Made by a program: the position numbers and the translations under genes
In this document: in pieces, positions 1 through 9,190 of the stretch
How positions within the stretch are numbered: position 1 is the stretch's first letter
Layout: each line of letters begins with the position of its first letter
Notes under the pieces: model-generated
What the model was told of the DNA's origin: nothing
Database searches by the model: none
Seen by the model: the letters and a program-made list of their open reading frames with translations, nothing else
Assembly: GCA_001579985.1 (NCBI GenBank)
Contig: LRSR01008231.1
Location: 1-23,721 of the forward strand
Direction of reading: 5' to 3'
From: Hypsibius dujardini
Lineage: Eukaryota > Tardigrada > Eutardigrada > Parachela > Hypsibiidae
DNA: 23,721 nt

Positions 1-118
1 TGGCAAAAATCTTGCGCTGACCGAATCAAACACTTTAACTCGGGGGCTGTGTGCAACAGCAGCCATGCGTTGATCGAGTGTAATAACTTAACTCGGTTAG
101 CGCAAGGTTTTTTGCCAC
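1..118. repeat. Foldback (MITE-like) repeat, copy 1
   Basis: The first 25 or so bases pair with the end of this stretch as an imperfect inverted repeat: TGGCAAAAATCTTGCGCT at the left against AGCGCAAGGTTTTTTGCCA at the right. The right arm also carries ACTCGGTTAGCGCAAGG. A related foldback lies near 11989-12112, inside an intron of the astacin gene, with the shared core AACTCGGTTAGC followed by a T-rich stretch and TTTTTGC. The window begins at the left arm, so the left target duplication cannot be seen. No coding capacity is visible, and I take it as a short non-autonomous element. Confidence 0.6.
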
Positions 119-862
119 GTGTGTATACTGCGTGTACGGTTGGGGAACGTGGCGGACAGCTCCCTGGCGAAAAAAATGACAGTACTTCGAACCTTAATTG
201 ATCCGCTTTATTGTTCTCGAAACGGTACCACAGTACGTTAAAATTCGGCGGTCTATCTTTTTGTCCATACCAAAATGAATCCATAATTGCATCCTAAAAT
301 TAGATCCAAAATAATCTCCAATTAGGAGCAGCCCCAATTGAATTGGATTGACCAATGGTCAATCTTCCCAAAATGCCTCCTTCTTGATCACAAAATCATT
401 TGACATGATCAACCAGCCTTTAGGGATGAGAAAAAATGGGGAAAAAATGCTCGTCCGGGAATTTATCGTATGAGGCAGAGCACATACTTCTGTGCTAACA
501 GAGACACACAATAGAAGGGACAATGAAATTCACAATGAGGAGGATAATTTGACTACAAAACCGACTGACCAGTGGTCAATTGGCATTTTAATCCTCCTTT
601 ACCAACACTTAAGTAATTTTAAACTCTATCTTTAACAAAACTATTGAAACCGACAATTTGTTCTCCATTTCCAGCCTCTTCAAACTTACTCCGGAAGTCG
701 CAATAAAACTGGTGTCATAAATGCTACTCTGTTTGGTCACCTTTTTACTCAAGGGACTAAAAAGGGTTACAAGCTGCATTGTTACGCAGTATTGCACGGT
801 ATTTAAGAGAGCAACTGTGACCGTGATCGATTGTAACCGTATTTCGGATAGTGTTTTTCGGG
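119..862. other. AT-rich intergenic flank, no gene seen
   Basis: Short open frames here have no recognisable protein and no plausible splice partners. The only notable structure is a pair of related near-palindromes at about 346-364 and 564-580, TGACC-NNN-GGTCA in form. Each is followed within about 10-15 bases by a similar CCTCCTT stretch. Confidence 0.5.
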
Positions 863-913
863 AGGGACTCAGACGGTCAGAGGGACTCAGACGGTCAGAG
901 GGACTCAGAAGGT
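863..913. repeat. 18-bp tandem repeat, 2.8 copies
   Basis: The unit AGGGACTCAGACGGTCAG occurs twice exactly (863-880 and 881-898), followed by a partial third copy with one change (to about 913). It is a small local tandem duplication. Confidence 0.9.
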
Positions 914-1225
914 TAACCTCGATCACCATGAGACATTAGGCCCGGTAATCAAGCAGACGAATGAATGAATTTGTGTGTGATGAACTTATCGCGGAATATT
1001 TATATGGTGAATTCGGTCAATTCATAAACACCAACGAATCGCACCATTTGAGCGAGCTCGCGTCGGTGCCGCCGGGGTCCGAGATCCACATAACAGTTTT
1101 GACACACTCTTCGCACCACGTCTGGCACACGACGGCGAACTTTGCACTGCGGCCCACAGCGAGCCCCGCCAACATGCGCAGAGAACATGCAGTAGGTTTC
1201 GCAACAACCAGGCACCCTCGTCAAT

Positions 1226-1236
1226 ACACACACACA

Positions 1237-1269
<33 letters not shown>
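1226..1269. repeat. CA dinucleotide microsatellite
   Basis: Nearly pure (CA)n with one T interruption. It produces artificial Thr-His and Cys-Val open frames on both strands, which should not be read as protein. Confidence 0.95.
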
Positions 1270-1274
<5 letters not shown>

Positions 1275-1475
1275 GATGCAACGAACTGGGACAGCTACAG
1301 CATATAGCGTTTTTCTCGAAATGCGCACTCACTCTCAACGACCCTTGTTGCCTGTATCGTATCATCCATATCCATCACGCGCAGACATCCCCTGAAAACA
1401 CAGGATTTCTGGCTACTGTGTACCTTACATTTTTCGATAAACCACCCCATCATTTTGCATTCTGCAGCTCTACAT

Positions 1476-1668
1476 ACATATAAGAGGACGCGGAAGACCC
1501 GCCGAAGACCGCCGATTTAACTGCACGAGCTACGGATACGTCCAATTGCGTAAGCCTACTGATCAGCTGTCCACGTATCGGGACTTGCGACGGAGATACG
1601 CGTTCAGGCGTAACTACCGCTACGGATCTTGATTTCGGAGCTGTCTTTGACGTTTTGGGGTCAGCCAT
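1476..1668 (-). CDS. Possible first coding exon of a divergent gene (weak)
   Basis: On the minus strand an ATG in a good context (AAG before, G after) at 1668 opens a frame starting MADPKTSKTAPKSRS, rich in Ser, Lys, Pro and Val. It stays open to the stop at about 1450. A GTATGT donor-like site follows TCTTATAT near 1475, so the frame could be an N-terminal exon. The start lies 335 bp from the NitFhit ATG on the opposite strand, as in a divergent promoter arrangement. I recognise no domain and could not identify a convincing next exon. A block at 1000-1215 is open in several frames, but none of them matches a family I know. Chance openness is a real alternative. Confidence 0.25.
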
Positions 1669-2002
1669 CTTCTATCAACCCCGTTGAGGAAGATTTTGAG
1701 TCAATCAATCGGACGATTGATGGTACGTCTCGGTACGGAGTAGTCTACCAAACATACGTTGCAGTCAGCTGTTACGTATCAACGTAGCACTTGCGTTACA
1801 TACGTTGTCGTTGTTGTTTGCTGGAAAGAAAAGAAATTTACCTGAATCCTATCCGGATCTCCTAGTGTGGTTTTTCCCCCTAATTCCTCCGTCCGCTGGG
1901 GATTTGCAATTTCTCATCTTTCCCCTGCATCCGCTAGCCTTTTGCTGTCGAATTCACCGCTGGAAACGCTCGCTTCACTCATCCGTCTATCTTGCATAAT
2001 AA

Positions 2003-4251
2003 ATGGCTGCTCCACTCCCGCATAACCACACCAATGGCGCACACTGCGAGCACGCGGATATGCCAGCCTATTCAGAGGAAGACGCGGATAAAATGTACCC
2101 CTTGGTGGCGGTCGTGCAGTTCACCGCGACGAGCGACAAAGTGAAGAATCTCGCCATGTGCAGTGGACTAATCCGAAAAGCCAAACAAAGGGGCGCACTG
2201 GTGAGTCATTGATTGGACGATTGGTCGTCCTGTTATCGTGTTTCACAAATGTCAACTTGATTGACACATTGTTTGATTGATTGGACATACTAAGTTTTTT
2301 GCGATATCATGTTTTGTTTCCCGAACGAAATCCAACCATCCAATTTGCTCACGACAATGGCGGGTATTTTCCAGTTAATTTTAAGATGTGCTCTGCTCTG
2401 TTTCATTTTTAGAATCTGTGCCCAAAGCTAGAGGTAGAGAAATAATCTTAGGAGTTGTATGACGTATTTTATCAATGAACTGTAGAATGATGTGATTGAT
2501 TGATTGCGTTGATTCGATTGTGCGCTTAGTTTTCTTACCTCGGGGCGTGGTAAAGGCTTAGGCTTTCCTAATAGCTTAAATTCAAATTCATATGAAAACC
2601 AAACTCTTGAGAATTAAAAATGCACTGGAACGTTGATATATTTTTTATTTTACCGAATCAGCTGACGTTTCATGGATGTGGTCGGCAACAATCAACCAAT
2701 CCATCAATGAATGCTTCACAATGGCTAATTCGGTGTTTCTTGTTTGCCCTGCAGATGGCTTTCCTCCCTGAAGGGTTCGATTTTCTGGGCGAAAATGCGG
2801 CTCAGAGCCTGAAACAGTCAGAGACGCTTTCCGGACCCATCATCACCGCCTACCGGGCACTGGCGAAGGAACTGCGAATTTGGTTGTCGCTTGGCGGCTT
2901 CCACCTCTTAGAGAAGGAGCACGACAAAAAGTCACACAACGCCCATCTCATCATCGACGCGGAAGGGACGGTCGTCGCCACATACCGCAAAGCTCACTTG
3001 TGCATGCTCAGGATCCCGGGAAAGGTCGACCTTGACGAGAGACAGACCAGCATAGCGGGGAGGAGCATTTTGCCGCCTGTTCAAACGCCGGTTGGAAAGG
3101 CCGGTTTGATGTGTGTAAGTATTGCCTGAGTGTGCCTGTAGTTTATTTTGGGTGACACGCATCAGCTGACTTCCCTGCTGTGTGTGCGAGCTTATGGGCT
3201 TCGAGTGTCGTTACAGTTTTTTTTCGCTTTCCTGTTGGCACAGTGCTACGATCTACGCTTCCCGGAAATTGCTAGCCTGCTGACGCGACAAGGAGGTAAT
3301 GACACGAATGATTAAGGGAGAGACCGACAAGCGAGCTTGAAGACAGACAGCTGGAGAAAATTTTGATAGACACACTGCCGAATAAGTAAGCAGGCAACAA
3401 ACGGACACTGTGTCAGGAAGGCATTCAGACAGACATACAGACCGACAGACAGACAGACACACAGACACACAGACACACAGACACACAGACACACAGACAC
3501 ACAGACACACAGACACACAGACACACAGACACACAGACAGACACACAGACAGAAGACAGACAGATAGACAGACAGACAAACAATAGACAGAAGTTAGCAA
3601 GATGACTTTAAATTTTTGTTCCGTGTATTTCAGCGGAAATCCTGGCGTACCCTGCTGCATTCACTTTGCAAACCGGCATCGCACATTGGGAGGTTGGTTA
3701 ATTTTAATGGGCTCGATTTGGTATTGACTGTTCGAGCGACCTTTTAGTCAGTGGCTTGCTAAATCTCTCCCTATCCGATGTAGCCGTTGCTGAAAGCTCG
3801 CGCAATCGAAAACCAATGCTATGTCATTGCAGCTGCTCAGGTACTTACATTTTTATTGAGATCCCAGAGGGAACGATGGTATCCTATTTCTGCGAATTGG
3901 ATTGCATTTTCATTTATGGCTTTCGTTCCCTTTCAGTGTGGACGCCACAATGAAAAGAGAATCTCGTACGGACACGCTATGGTACGTGTGTTCATTATTG
4001 ACAGATTAGCCGCCGAATTATTCAAATAAAGAGCATCACCACAAAAACACGATCGCACCGCAATCCACTTCTGTCGGTGTTTTGTTACACGGTGAGATGC
4101 AAAACCGAACTGCTGACCGGGTCATTTGCGGATTCCGTCAAGCACTTCAGTCAACAGTCGCGGGCAGATCACATTATGACTGCATTCTCCGAAGGAATGG
4201 AATAAATACACTGTTGAAAAAAGATGATGGCAGATCAAGGCAGGCAGATCA

Positions 4252-4289
<38 letters not shown>

Positions 4290-5159
4290 ACAGACAGACA
4301 GACAGACAGACAGACACACAGACACACAGACACACAGACAGACAGACAGATTGACTGACTGACTGACAACAGTTAGCCGAGAAGACTTTCAGGGAAGCAA
4401 ATAGGTCACCTCGTACCGCTCATTCTTATTGATTACTGATTATTGGTCTCCCTAGATTGTTGATCCTTGGGGTTCCGTTGTCGCTCAATGTCAAGACGGG
4501 CCTAGTATCGCCCTGGCAGAAATCAACCTTCACCGGTTGCATGATATCCGAGTCAATCAGGTATGGCCGACACCCTTTTGAAGAAAAAGTGCACGATAAT
4601 TACATTGTAGCTTTACGTTTGCCGTTTCAGCCTGTAATGTCGCATCGCCGACACGATCTGTACCGCCTTGCTCTGGGGCCTCTGCAACTGCTGGAGCCGT
4701 CAAGAGAGGTCTACGACTTTGGCGAATACCCCATCCAGAAGGGTTCGGTGTTCTTCGAGACGACATTCTGCATCGCCTTCGTCAACTTAAAACCTTTTCT
4801 CCCTGGCCGTGAGTACCTTACTACCTTTCTTACAACTCACCAAACTCAACCTCGCCGCAAGATTGTAACAGCACAACGTAATGTGCATTTCAATTTCAGA
4901 TATCCTGGTTGTACCAAAAAGGCGTGTGGAAAGATTCGTTGATCTGATCTACGAGGAGATCGCCGATCTCTTCCATGTGGTGCAGGTTGTTCAGAAAATG
5001 TTGGAGAAGAAATATTTTGCGACCGCCACCAATATTTCGATTCAGGTTCGCGATGCGTGTTTCGCTTTTCTCAGTTTCCCCCCCTTCATTTGTTTTCTGT
5101 CCCATTCTTTACATGTCCATTTATCGACCTATCTTATGTATGTATTGTTTGTTTGTATA

Positions 5160-5200
<41 letters not shown>

Positions 5201-5524
5201 CTTTCTGTCTGTCTGTCCGTCTGTCTTTCTGTCTGTCTTTCTATGTGTTTATCCTTCCGTTAGTTTGTCTTTCTGTCTGTTCAGCGCCGGTAGTTTTAGA
5301 TTTTTATTAATCCCCAGGATGGGTACGACGCTGGTCAAACTGTGCGCCATCTCCACGTCCATGTAATCCCGCGGAAGCCGTCCGACTTTGAGGGTGGTCA
5401 CGATCAACTCTACGAGGAACTCGAAAGCCACGAGAAGGGTAAAAATCGGCGTGCCCGGACGCAGGATGAAATGAGCGCTGAAGCGCTGGAGTACCGCCGA
5501 TTGCTCAACCCTGCTGAGAACTGA
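2003..5524 (+). CDS. NitFhit: NitFhit: nitrilase (NIT1-type) fused to FHIT
   Basis: Ten exons join in frame to 468 residues: 2003-2200, 2755-3114, 3244-3295, 3634-3692, 3784-3840, 3937-3981, 4456-4560, 4631-4808, 4900-5045 and 5318-5524; every intron is GT-AG. Residues about 32-310 are a carbon-nitrogen hydrolase of NIT1 type with a complete catalytic triad: Glu72 in FLPEGFDF, Lys145 in YRKAHL and Cys187 in CCYDLRFPE. Residues about 325-468 are a Fhit domain with the HIT motif HLHVHV (His411, 413, 415; His413 the expected nucleophile) in [14 protein letters not shown]. In the known families NIT1 hydrolyses deaminated glutathione and FHIT hydrolyses diadenosine triphosphate. The length fits fly and worm NitFhit (about 440-460 aa). 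The start is the first ATG of exon 1, with G at +4, preceded by an in-frame stop. The N-terminus shows no clear targeting signal. The gene looks intact. Confidence 0.96.
3427..3579. repeat. CAGA/CACAGA microsatellite in NitFhit intron 3
   Basis: A run of CAGA and CACAGA units fills the middle of the 338-bp intron 3. The neighbouring introns 4 and 5 without a repeat are 91 and 96 bp. Confidence 0.93.
4238..4366. repeat. GGCA then CAGA then GACT compound microsatellite in NitFhit intron 6
   Basis: (GGCA)n passes directly into (CAGA)n, then CACAGA and GACT units. This gives most of the extra length of the 474-bp intron. Confidence 0.93.
5158..5245. repeat. TCTG microsatellite in NitFhit intron 9
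   Basis: (TCTG)n with occasional TCCG and TTTC units, about 70 bases before the acceptor of the last exon. It is the same motif as the CAGA arrays in introns 3 and 6 but on the other strand. Confidence 0.93.
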
Positions 5525-5942
5525 TCAAAGAGAGTTGTACGCATCTCGTAAACTTCACCTACACGTTTCGGGACGTCGTTGTGGTAGCTTTTACGGCAGA
5601 AACACAACAGCAACAACAACTGCGACTTTTTTTTGCGCTATTGATCCATTGTGTACTTCTTCTGCTGTTGGCCTGCCACCTACCGGATTTACCGATCGTC
5701 TTAAATTTTTTATGTGTGACTTCTGATTTCGCCGGTTTACCAGATAATGTTTTTATGGATTTTAGGTATCCTCGCTGTTTTTTAGTGCTGTTGTCACCCA
5801 TTGCTGGTCTTTTGTCAGTGGACCTCAATGAAATTGTTCATTGCCCGTGCGTCCGTCAACAGAGTAGTCCTGCGATACGAGATTGGCAGTGTTGTAGTTA
5901 CAAAAGTCCGGCATACATTTAAATTCTCCGATAATTATATTT

Positions 5943-5948
5943 AATAAA
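5943..5948 (+). promoter_or_regulatory. Candidate polyadenylation signal of NitFhit
   Basis: AATAAA, the first canonical hexamer I find after the NitFhit stop, in a strongly AT-rich stretch. It would give a 3' UTR of about 420 bases. A second possible signal follows at about 5995. Confidence 0.4.
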
Positions 5949-6053
5949 ATATAATCCATTTTATTCAAAAGACAAGCCTTATTTTCAGCATCTATAATAA
6001 AAATCTTTGCCGTAAAATATTGTAATATTTGAAATGAATTTCTTGAGTTTACC

Positions 6054-6265
6054 GTAAATAAAAATACTTTCTTAAACCTCGCTTTCTATTGTTGTAGTTC
6101 AAATAAATAAAACATTTTATTTAAAATCAAAAGCCGCTTTTGAGTCACTTAAAATATCTGTAGAAGATTGTTTTATTAAGTATCTCGGGAATTTGTTTAT
6201 GCAAAGAAGTCTCATAACTGACGGAGTCGTTGAGCAAAAGCTAAAAGAGCCAAAAAAGCTCTCGC
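6054..6265. repeat. Dispersed repeat, copy A
   Basis: About 210 bases that recur at 17032-17262 with clear but imperfect identity. Shared blocks include AAATCAAAAGCCGC, TTTGAGTCA and GTTGAGCAAAAG. One plus-strand frame in this copy is open for about 60 codons (SLKISVEDCFIKYLGNLFMQ and onward), while the other copy has a stop and a 24-base insertion. The family is unknown to me. It may be the end of a larger transposon. Confidence 0.8.
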
Positions 6266-6297
6266 CGTCTCGCATACCACACGGATTGACACTATGG

Positions 6298-6355
6298 GTA
6301 TGAGGCAAGGGCATCAATTCGGGCCACTTGCAAAACGTGTAACAATTCGGGCCAT
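6298..6355. repeat. Imperfect inverted repeat, left arm
   Basis: About 55 bases that match the reverse complement of 6679-6738. The sequence GGCCCGAATTG occurs twice in each arm, separated by a TTGCAAG segment. The two arms are about 325 bases apart, and the segment between is AT-rich without a recognised gene. Confidence 0.75.
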
Positions 6356-6678
6356 CGGAATTCCAGGGGGCGCCATGCGCGTGCATTTAGTTACCGTTAG
6401 TGTTCATCACAAACCAAGGCAGACGAGACGACCCAGGAACTTAAATCATCAAATTTAAGGAGTAAAGAGAATATATAATTTATGCTGTATTATACAGTAC
6501 AGTTTTTGCCGCAGTTTTCTTCACACGATCATTCCCCGGCTTCGCACACTTTTCCAATGATGTTATGATGAATGTATATATGCCAAGTTTAGTTAAGTCG
6601 CGTTCCCAATTAGAATGAAGCCAGTTATGGAGTGGAATAACTTCGCGTGGTGTTCATACAGCATCTCTTTGAAATCAG

Positions 6679-6738
6679 GTGGCCCGAATTGTTGCACGTT
6701 TTTGCAAGTGGCCCGAATTGTTGCCCTTGCCTCATACG
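6679..6738. repeat. Imperfect inverted repeat, right arm
   Basis: Partner of 6298-6355: GGCCCGAATTGTTGC twice, ending in CCTTGCCTCATAC. Together they could be the terminal or subterminal repeats of an unknown element of roughly 440 bp, but I find no target duplication. Confidence 0.75.
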
Positions 6739-6956
6739 TGTTTTGTATTAAGGGGAACCCGGCGCTTTGTTCTGGTATGAAATTCATGACAGGTCGCTGA
6801 ACGTGTTGGCACAGAAGAAAGTTCTTAACTCTCTACTCACTATTTTCTATCAAATTATGGTCAACTTTAAACTTTGACCTTTTCTACCTTTTTCAAAACA
6901 AGTCACATGACGTCACCAGGTCCTCTTCCCATTTGGACAGTCTTTCAAAAGTGTTA

Positions 6957-7234
6957 TGGTGGTGGTGGACGGTTCGGGATCCTCACCGTCACTTGGACTC
7001 CCCTGCCGCCGCATGACCAGAACGACCCAGGAATTGGGTATAAAATCATGTATCAAAAGGCCAATTCGATTCGATTCGATTCGAAAGGCCAATTCGACTG
7101 GCGGATTTATGGAGAAGTTGGTGATCGGGAACCGACATAGAGCGACGATTTCCGTGGGCGATAACGAGGTCTTCCAGCCGTATGAAGTACGGGTTCGAGC
7201 GGTCAACAGTGGACCCTTAGCAATAACGCGAAGC
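6957..7234 (+). pseudogene. Broken fibronectin III domain (contactin/neuroglian-like), part 1
   Basis: One frame encodes a typical start of a fibronectin type III domain from a neural IgCAM: ILTVTWTPLPPHDQNDPG followed by IGYKIMYQKA. The end of the same domain, VFQPYEVRVRAVNSGP, is in another frame. The break is explained by a 28-base tandem duplication: AAAGGCCAATTCGA begins at 7056 and again at 7084, with extra ATTCG pentamers between. 28 is not a multiple of three. No upstream Ig domains, start codon or convincing splice sites were found. I call it a gene fragment. Which family member it came from (contactin, neuroglian, neurofascin) cannot be decided by eye. Confidence 0.7.
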
Positions 7235-7523
7235 AAATTAACTTGAATTCGTGGAAATTAAATCAAAATTAAAATCAATAAAAGTACACAGTTTTCGGAT
7301 TTTGGTTATGAGTCACTCAACTTACCACTGTAGCCTTATTAAATTATATTGTACGTAGTTTAGAAATAATAAAATTACAAGTTATTTTAATTCACAATAA
7401 AACAACCCAATTTCAGTGTTTTAAAATCACCATTTAAATTCAGTTAAACAATAATAAATAAATAAATAAATAATGATAATAATAGTTTGGTGCGATTTTG
7501 CTCATGATAATATGTCCTCTTAC

Positions 7524-7765
7524 GCTTTGTGACGAGCCGAAAGAGTTCCCGATGGGTGTGCGGGTGCGAGGCCACGACTTCAACACCGTCGCCGTGGACT
7601 GGCGTGGCATCATGACCGAGCCGCAGGAGGAGCCGATTGAGGGCTACAAAGTGCGCTACTGGCGGCAAAGCGAACATGTCAAAGAGGCCAAAGATTTGAC
7701 GTTACCGCTGGAGTTTTTGGATGGAAATCTCCACACCCTGTTGGGAGGACTGACTCCGGGCGAGT
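7524..7765 (+). pseudogene. Broken fibronectin III domain, part 2
   Basis: This is an open stretch starting CDEPKEFPMGVRVRGHDFN, with the FN3 Trp in VAVDW, then EPIEGYKVRYWRQ and LLGGLTPGE. It resembles the next fibronectin III domain of a contactin-like protein. It stops soon after LTPGE, where a 24-base segment from within the same domain (7678-7701) reappears at 7764-7787 in a different frame. It follows part 1 in the order expected for consecutive FN3 domains, but about 280 AT-rich bases with many AATAA-like stretches lie between. The rest of the protein is absent. Confidence 0.7.
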
Positions 7766-7787
7766 CAAAGAGGCCAAAGATTTGACG

Positions 7788-8224
7788 CTGGTTCCGACTT
7801 ATAAGGACCCTCAACGAACTCTTGCATACAGCACATATATGGGGAAGATTTAGCCCCCTAAATGTGATTATAACTAAAGCAGACGAACCGACTCCATACC
7901 GGACGGCCAGCTGACCACTCGACCACGCCCAACTACGCCAATTCTCCCGCTCTTCTCAACACGCTGTCATATATTATCACTGGTTTCTGTAGATCATTCT
8001 GTCCGTCTCTCATTTATTGTTTTTATTCTGCTTCACGTTGGTCAAAGTACCCTGTCATCCCATCTTTGCCATACGCCAGCCATATCTTTTCAATTTTTTT
8101 TATTACTCAGTGGAGTATTGCCGCCTCTTACGGCCGTTTAGCCCTTGGCATTGGTATGCCAACGAGGATATAAAATTTTACTACCTGGCATGACTCACTT
8201 CCGCTACCATGTATTCAGTTATAG
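7788..8224. other. Intergenic, nothing recognised
   Basis: No open frame of interest, no repeat and no gene fragment seen. It lies between the FN3 fragment and the first copy of the 150-bp MITE. Confidence 0.5.
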
Positions 8225-8373
8225 TACTGTACTGCCGCGTTAGCTTCGCGCAGTAGAAGTAGACCCACCGTAAATTTAGACCTATGGATCCGCGCATGAG
8301 CTTACGTACACTACGGGCTAGGATAACGAAGTAATGCTCTTGCAGTGCGCGAAGCTAACGCGGCAGTACAGTA
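8225..8373. mobile_element. MITE, about 149 bp with perfect terminal inverted repeats (family 1, copy A)
   Basis: A perfect 30-base inverted repeat pairs 8223-8252 with 8346-8375, with about 93 bases between. Placing the ends at the TA dinucleotides (8225-8226 and 8372-8373) gives termini CTGTACTGCCGCG, nearly the same as the element at 22680-22829 (CTGTATATCCGCG) and of almost the same total length. There is no coding capacity. TA target sites are typical of elements mobilised by Tc1/mariner transposases. Confidence 0.8.
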
Positions 8374-8375
8374 CT

Positions 8376-9190
8376 TTGCAGTACCTGAGCAAGCTAGGAG
8401 AAGATGACATGGTAATTGGGATCATTAGATAAAAAATGTCCCCATGTATACAGGAGAGTTGAATGTCAAGACAGGGAGCGAAGAGAAGAGGAAGTCAAAT
8501 TTTCGTTTTTTCCGTTATAAAGACATGGAAATCGCTTGCTGATTTTCGCTATTTCAGATGTCAAGTTGAAAATCAAATGGTTCAGGGGGGTGGGGGCTTC
8601 CGGGTGATCGGAATGATTCAAACTTCCGCTGCATCCCCACTAGAAGATCATTTTTCTTCCTTGTCAAATTGATTTCTTCATTTCAGTTTTTGTTCCTTAA
8701 CTCAACTGAGGTTGAGCAATGATAATCTAGATCTATTTGGTTTGCCCGACTCGTGAAAAAAAAGGGGGGGAGACATTAATTTCAGCTTTTCCCTCGTGTT
8801 TAAGCGTCCACAATGGAGCGCAAAGGGTGTCCAGTATGTCTGAGCCCCGGTTCCGACCGTGGCTTTGTCGTAAAATGTCGTACTACCCCATCTGCTTCAT
8901 ATCCGGGTGGCCAAGAAAACTGGGAAAAAAAGTGGCGTCTGACCCTCGCGTGATTCACACGTCAGCATGAGGTGCGTTCCCGGCCCAACGCGACCTTCGG
9001 CATTGATCAAAGATTGATTGGCAATCAGATCGGCGATCGGCATAGGAAGAGGAAATAACGTCATTTCCAGGGAACGTTGAAAGACGTGCCTGTTCGTAGG
9101 CCTGCCAGTGGGAACGGGCCTTGTAAAACATTTCATGCTTCATTTAGCATGATTGAACACTTCAAAACTAATGAGAGAAAGCCTTGCAGA
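8376..9190. other. Upstream region of the astacin gene
   Basis: No gene or repeat recognised. Short open frames lack protein-like composition. The promoter and 5' UTR of the astacin gene should lie here. A frame runs upstream of the chosen start from 9077, with further ATGs at 9077 and 9149, but these add residues that are not part of a signal peptide. Confidence 0.4.

Noticed and set aside
961-1395. Long plus-strand open frame (144 aa) and its minus-strand counterparts
   Set aside because: Part of it is the CA repeat, several frames on both strands are open together, and no family is recognised.
3253-3660. Cys/Val/Ser-rich minus-strand frame over NitFhit intron 3
   Set aside because: It is the translation of the CAGA microsatellite and lies across a well-supported exon border.
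4457-4942. Single 161-aa frame through NitFhit exons 7-9
   Set aside because: It runs through GT-AG introns and uses another frame; the spliced model matches the nitrilase and Fhit families throughout.
2003-5524. Recent bacterial origin of the nitrilase gene
   Set aside because: Nine spliceosomal introns and fusion to Fhit match the animal gene; nothing points to a recent transfer.
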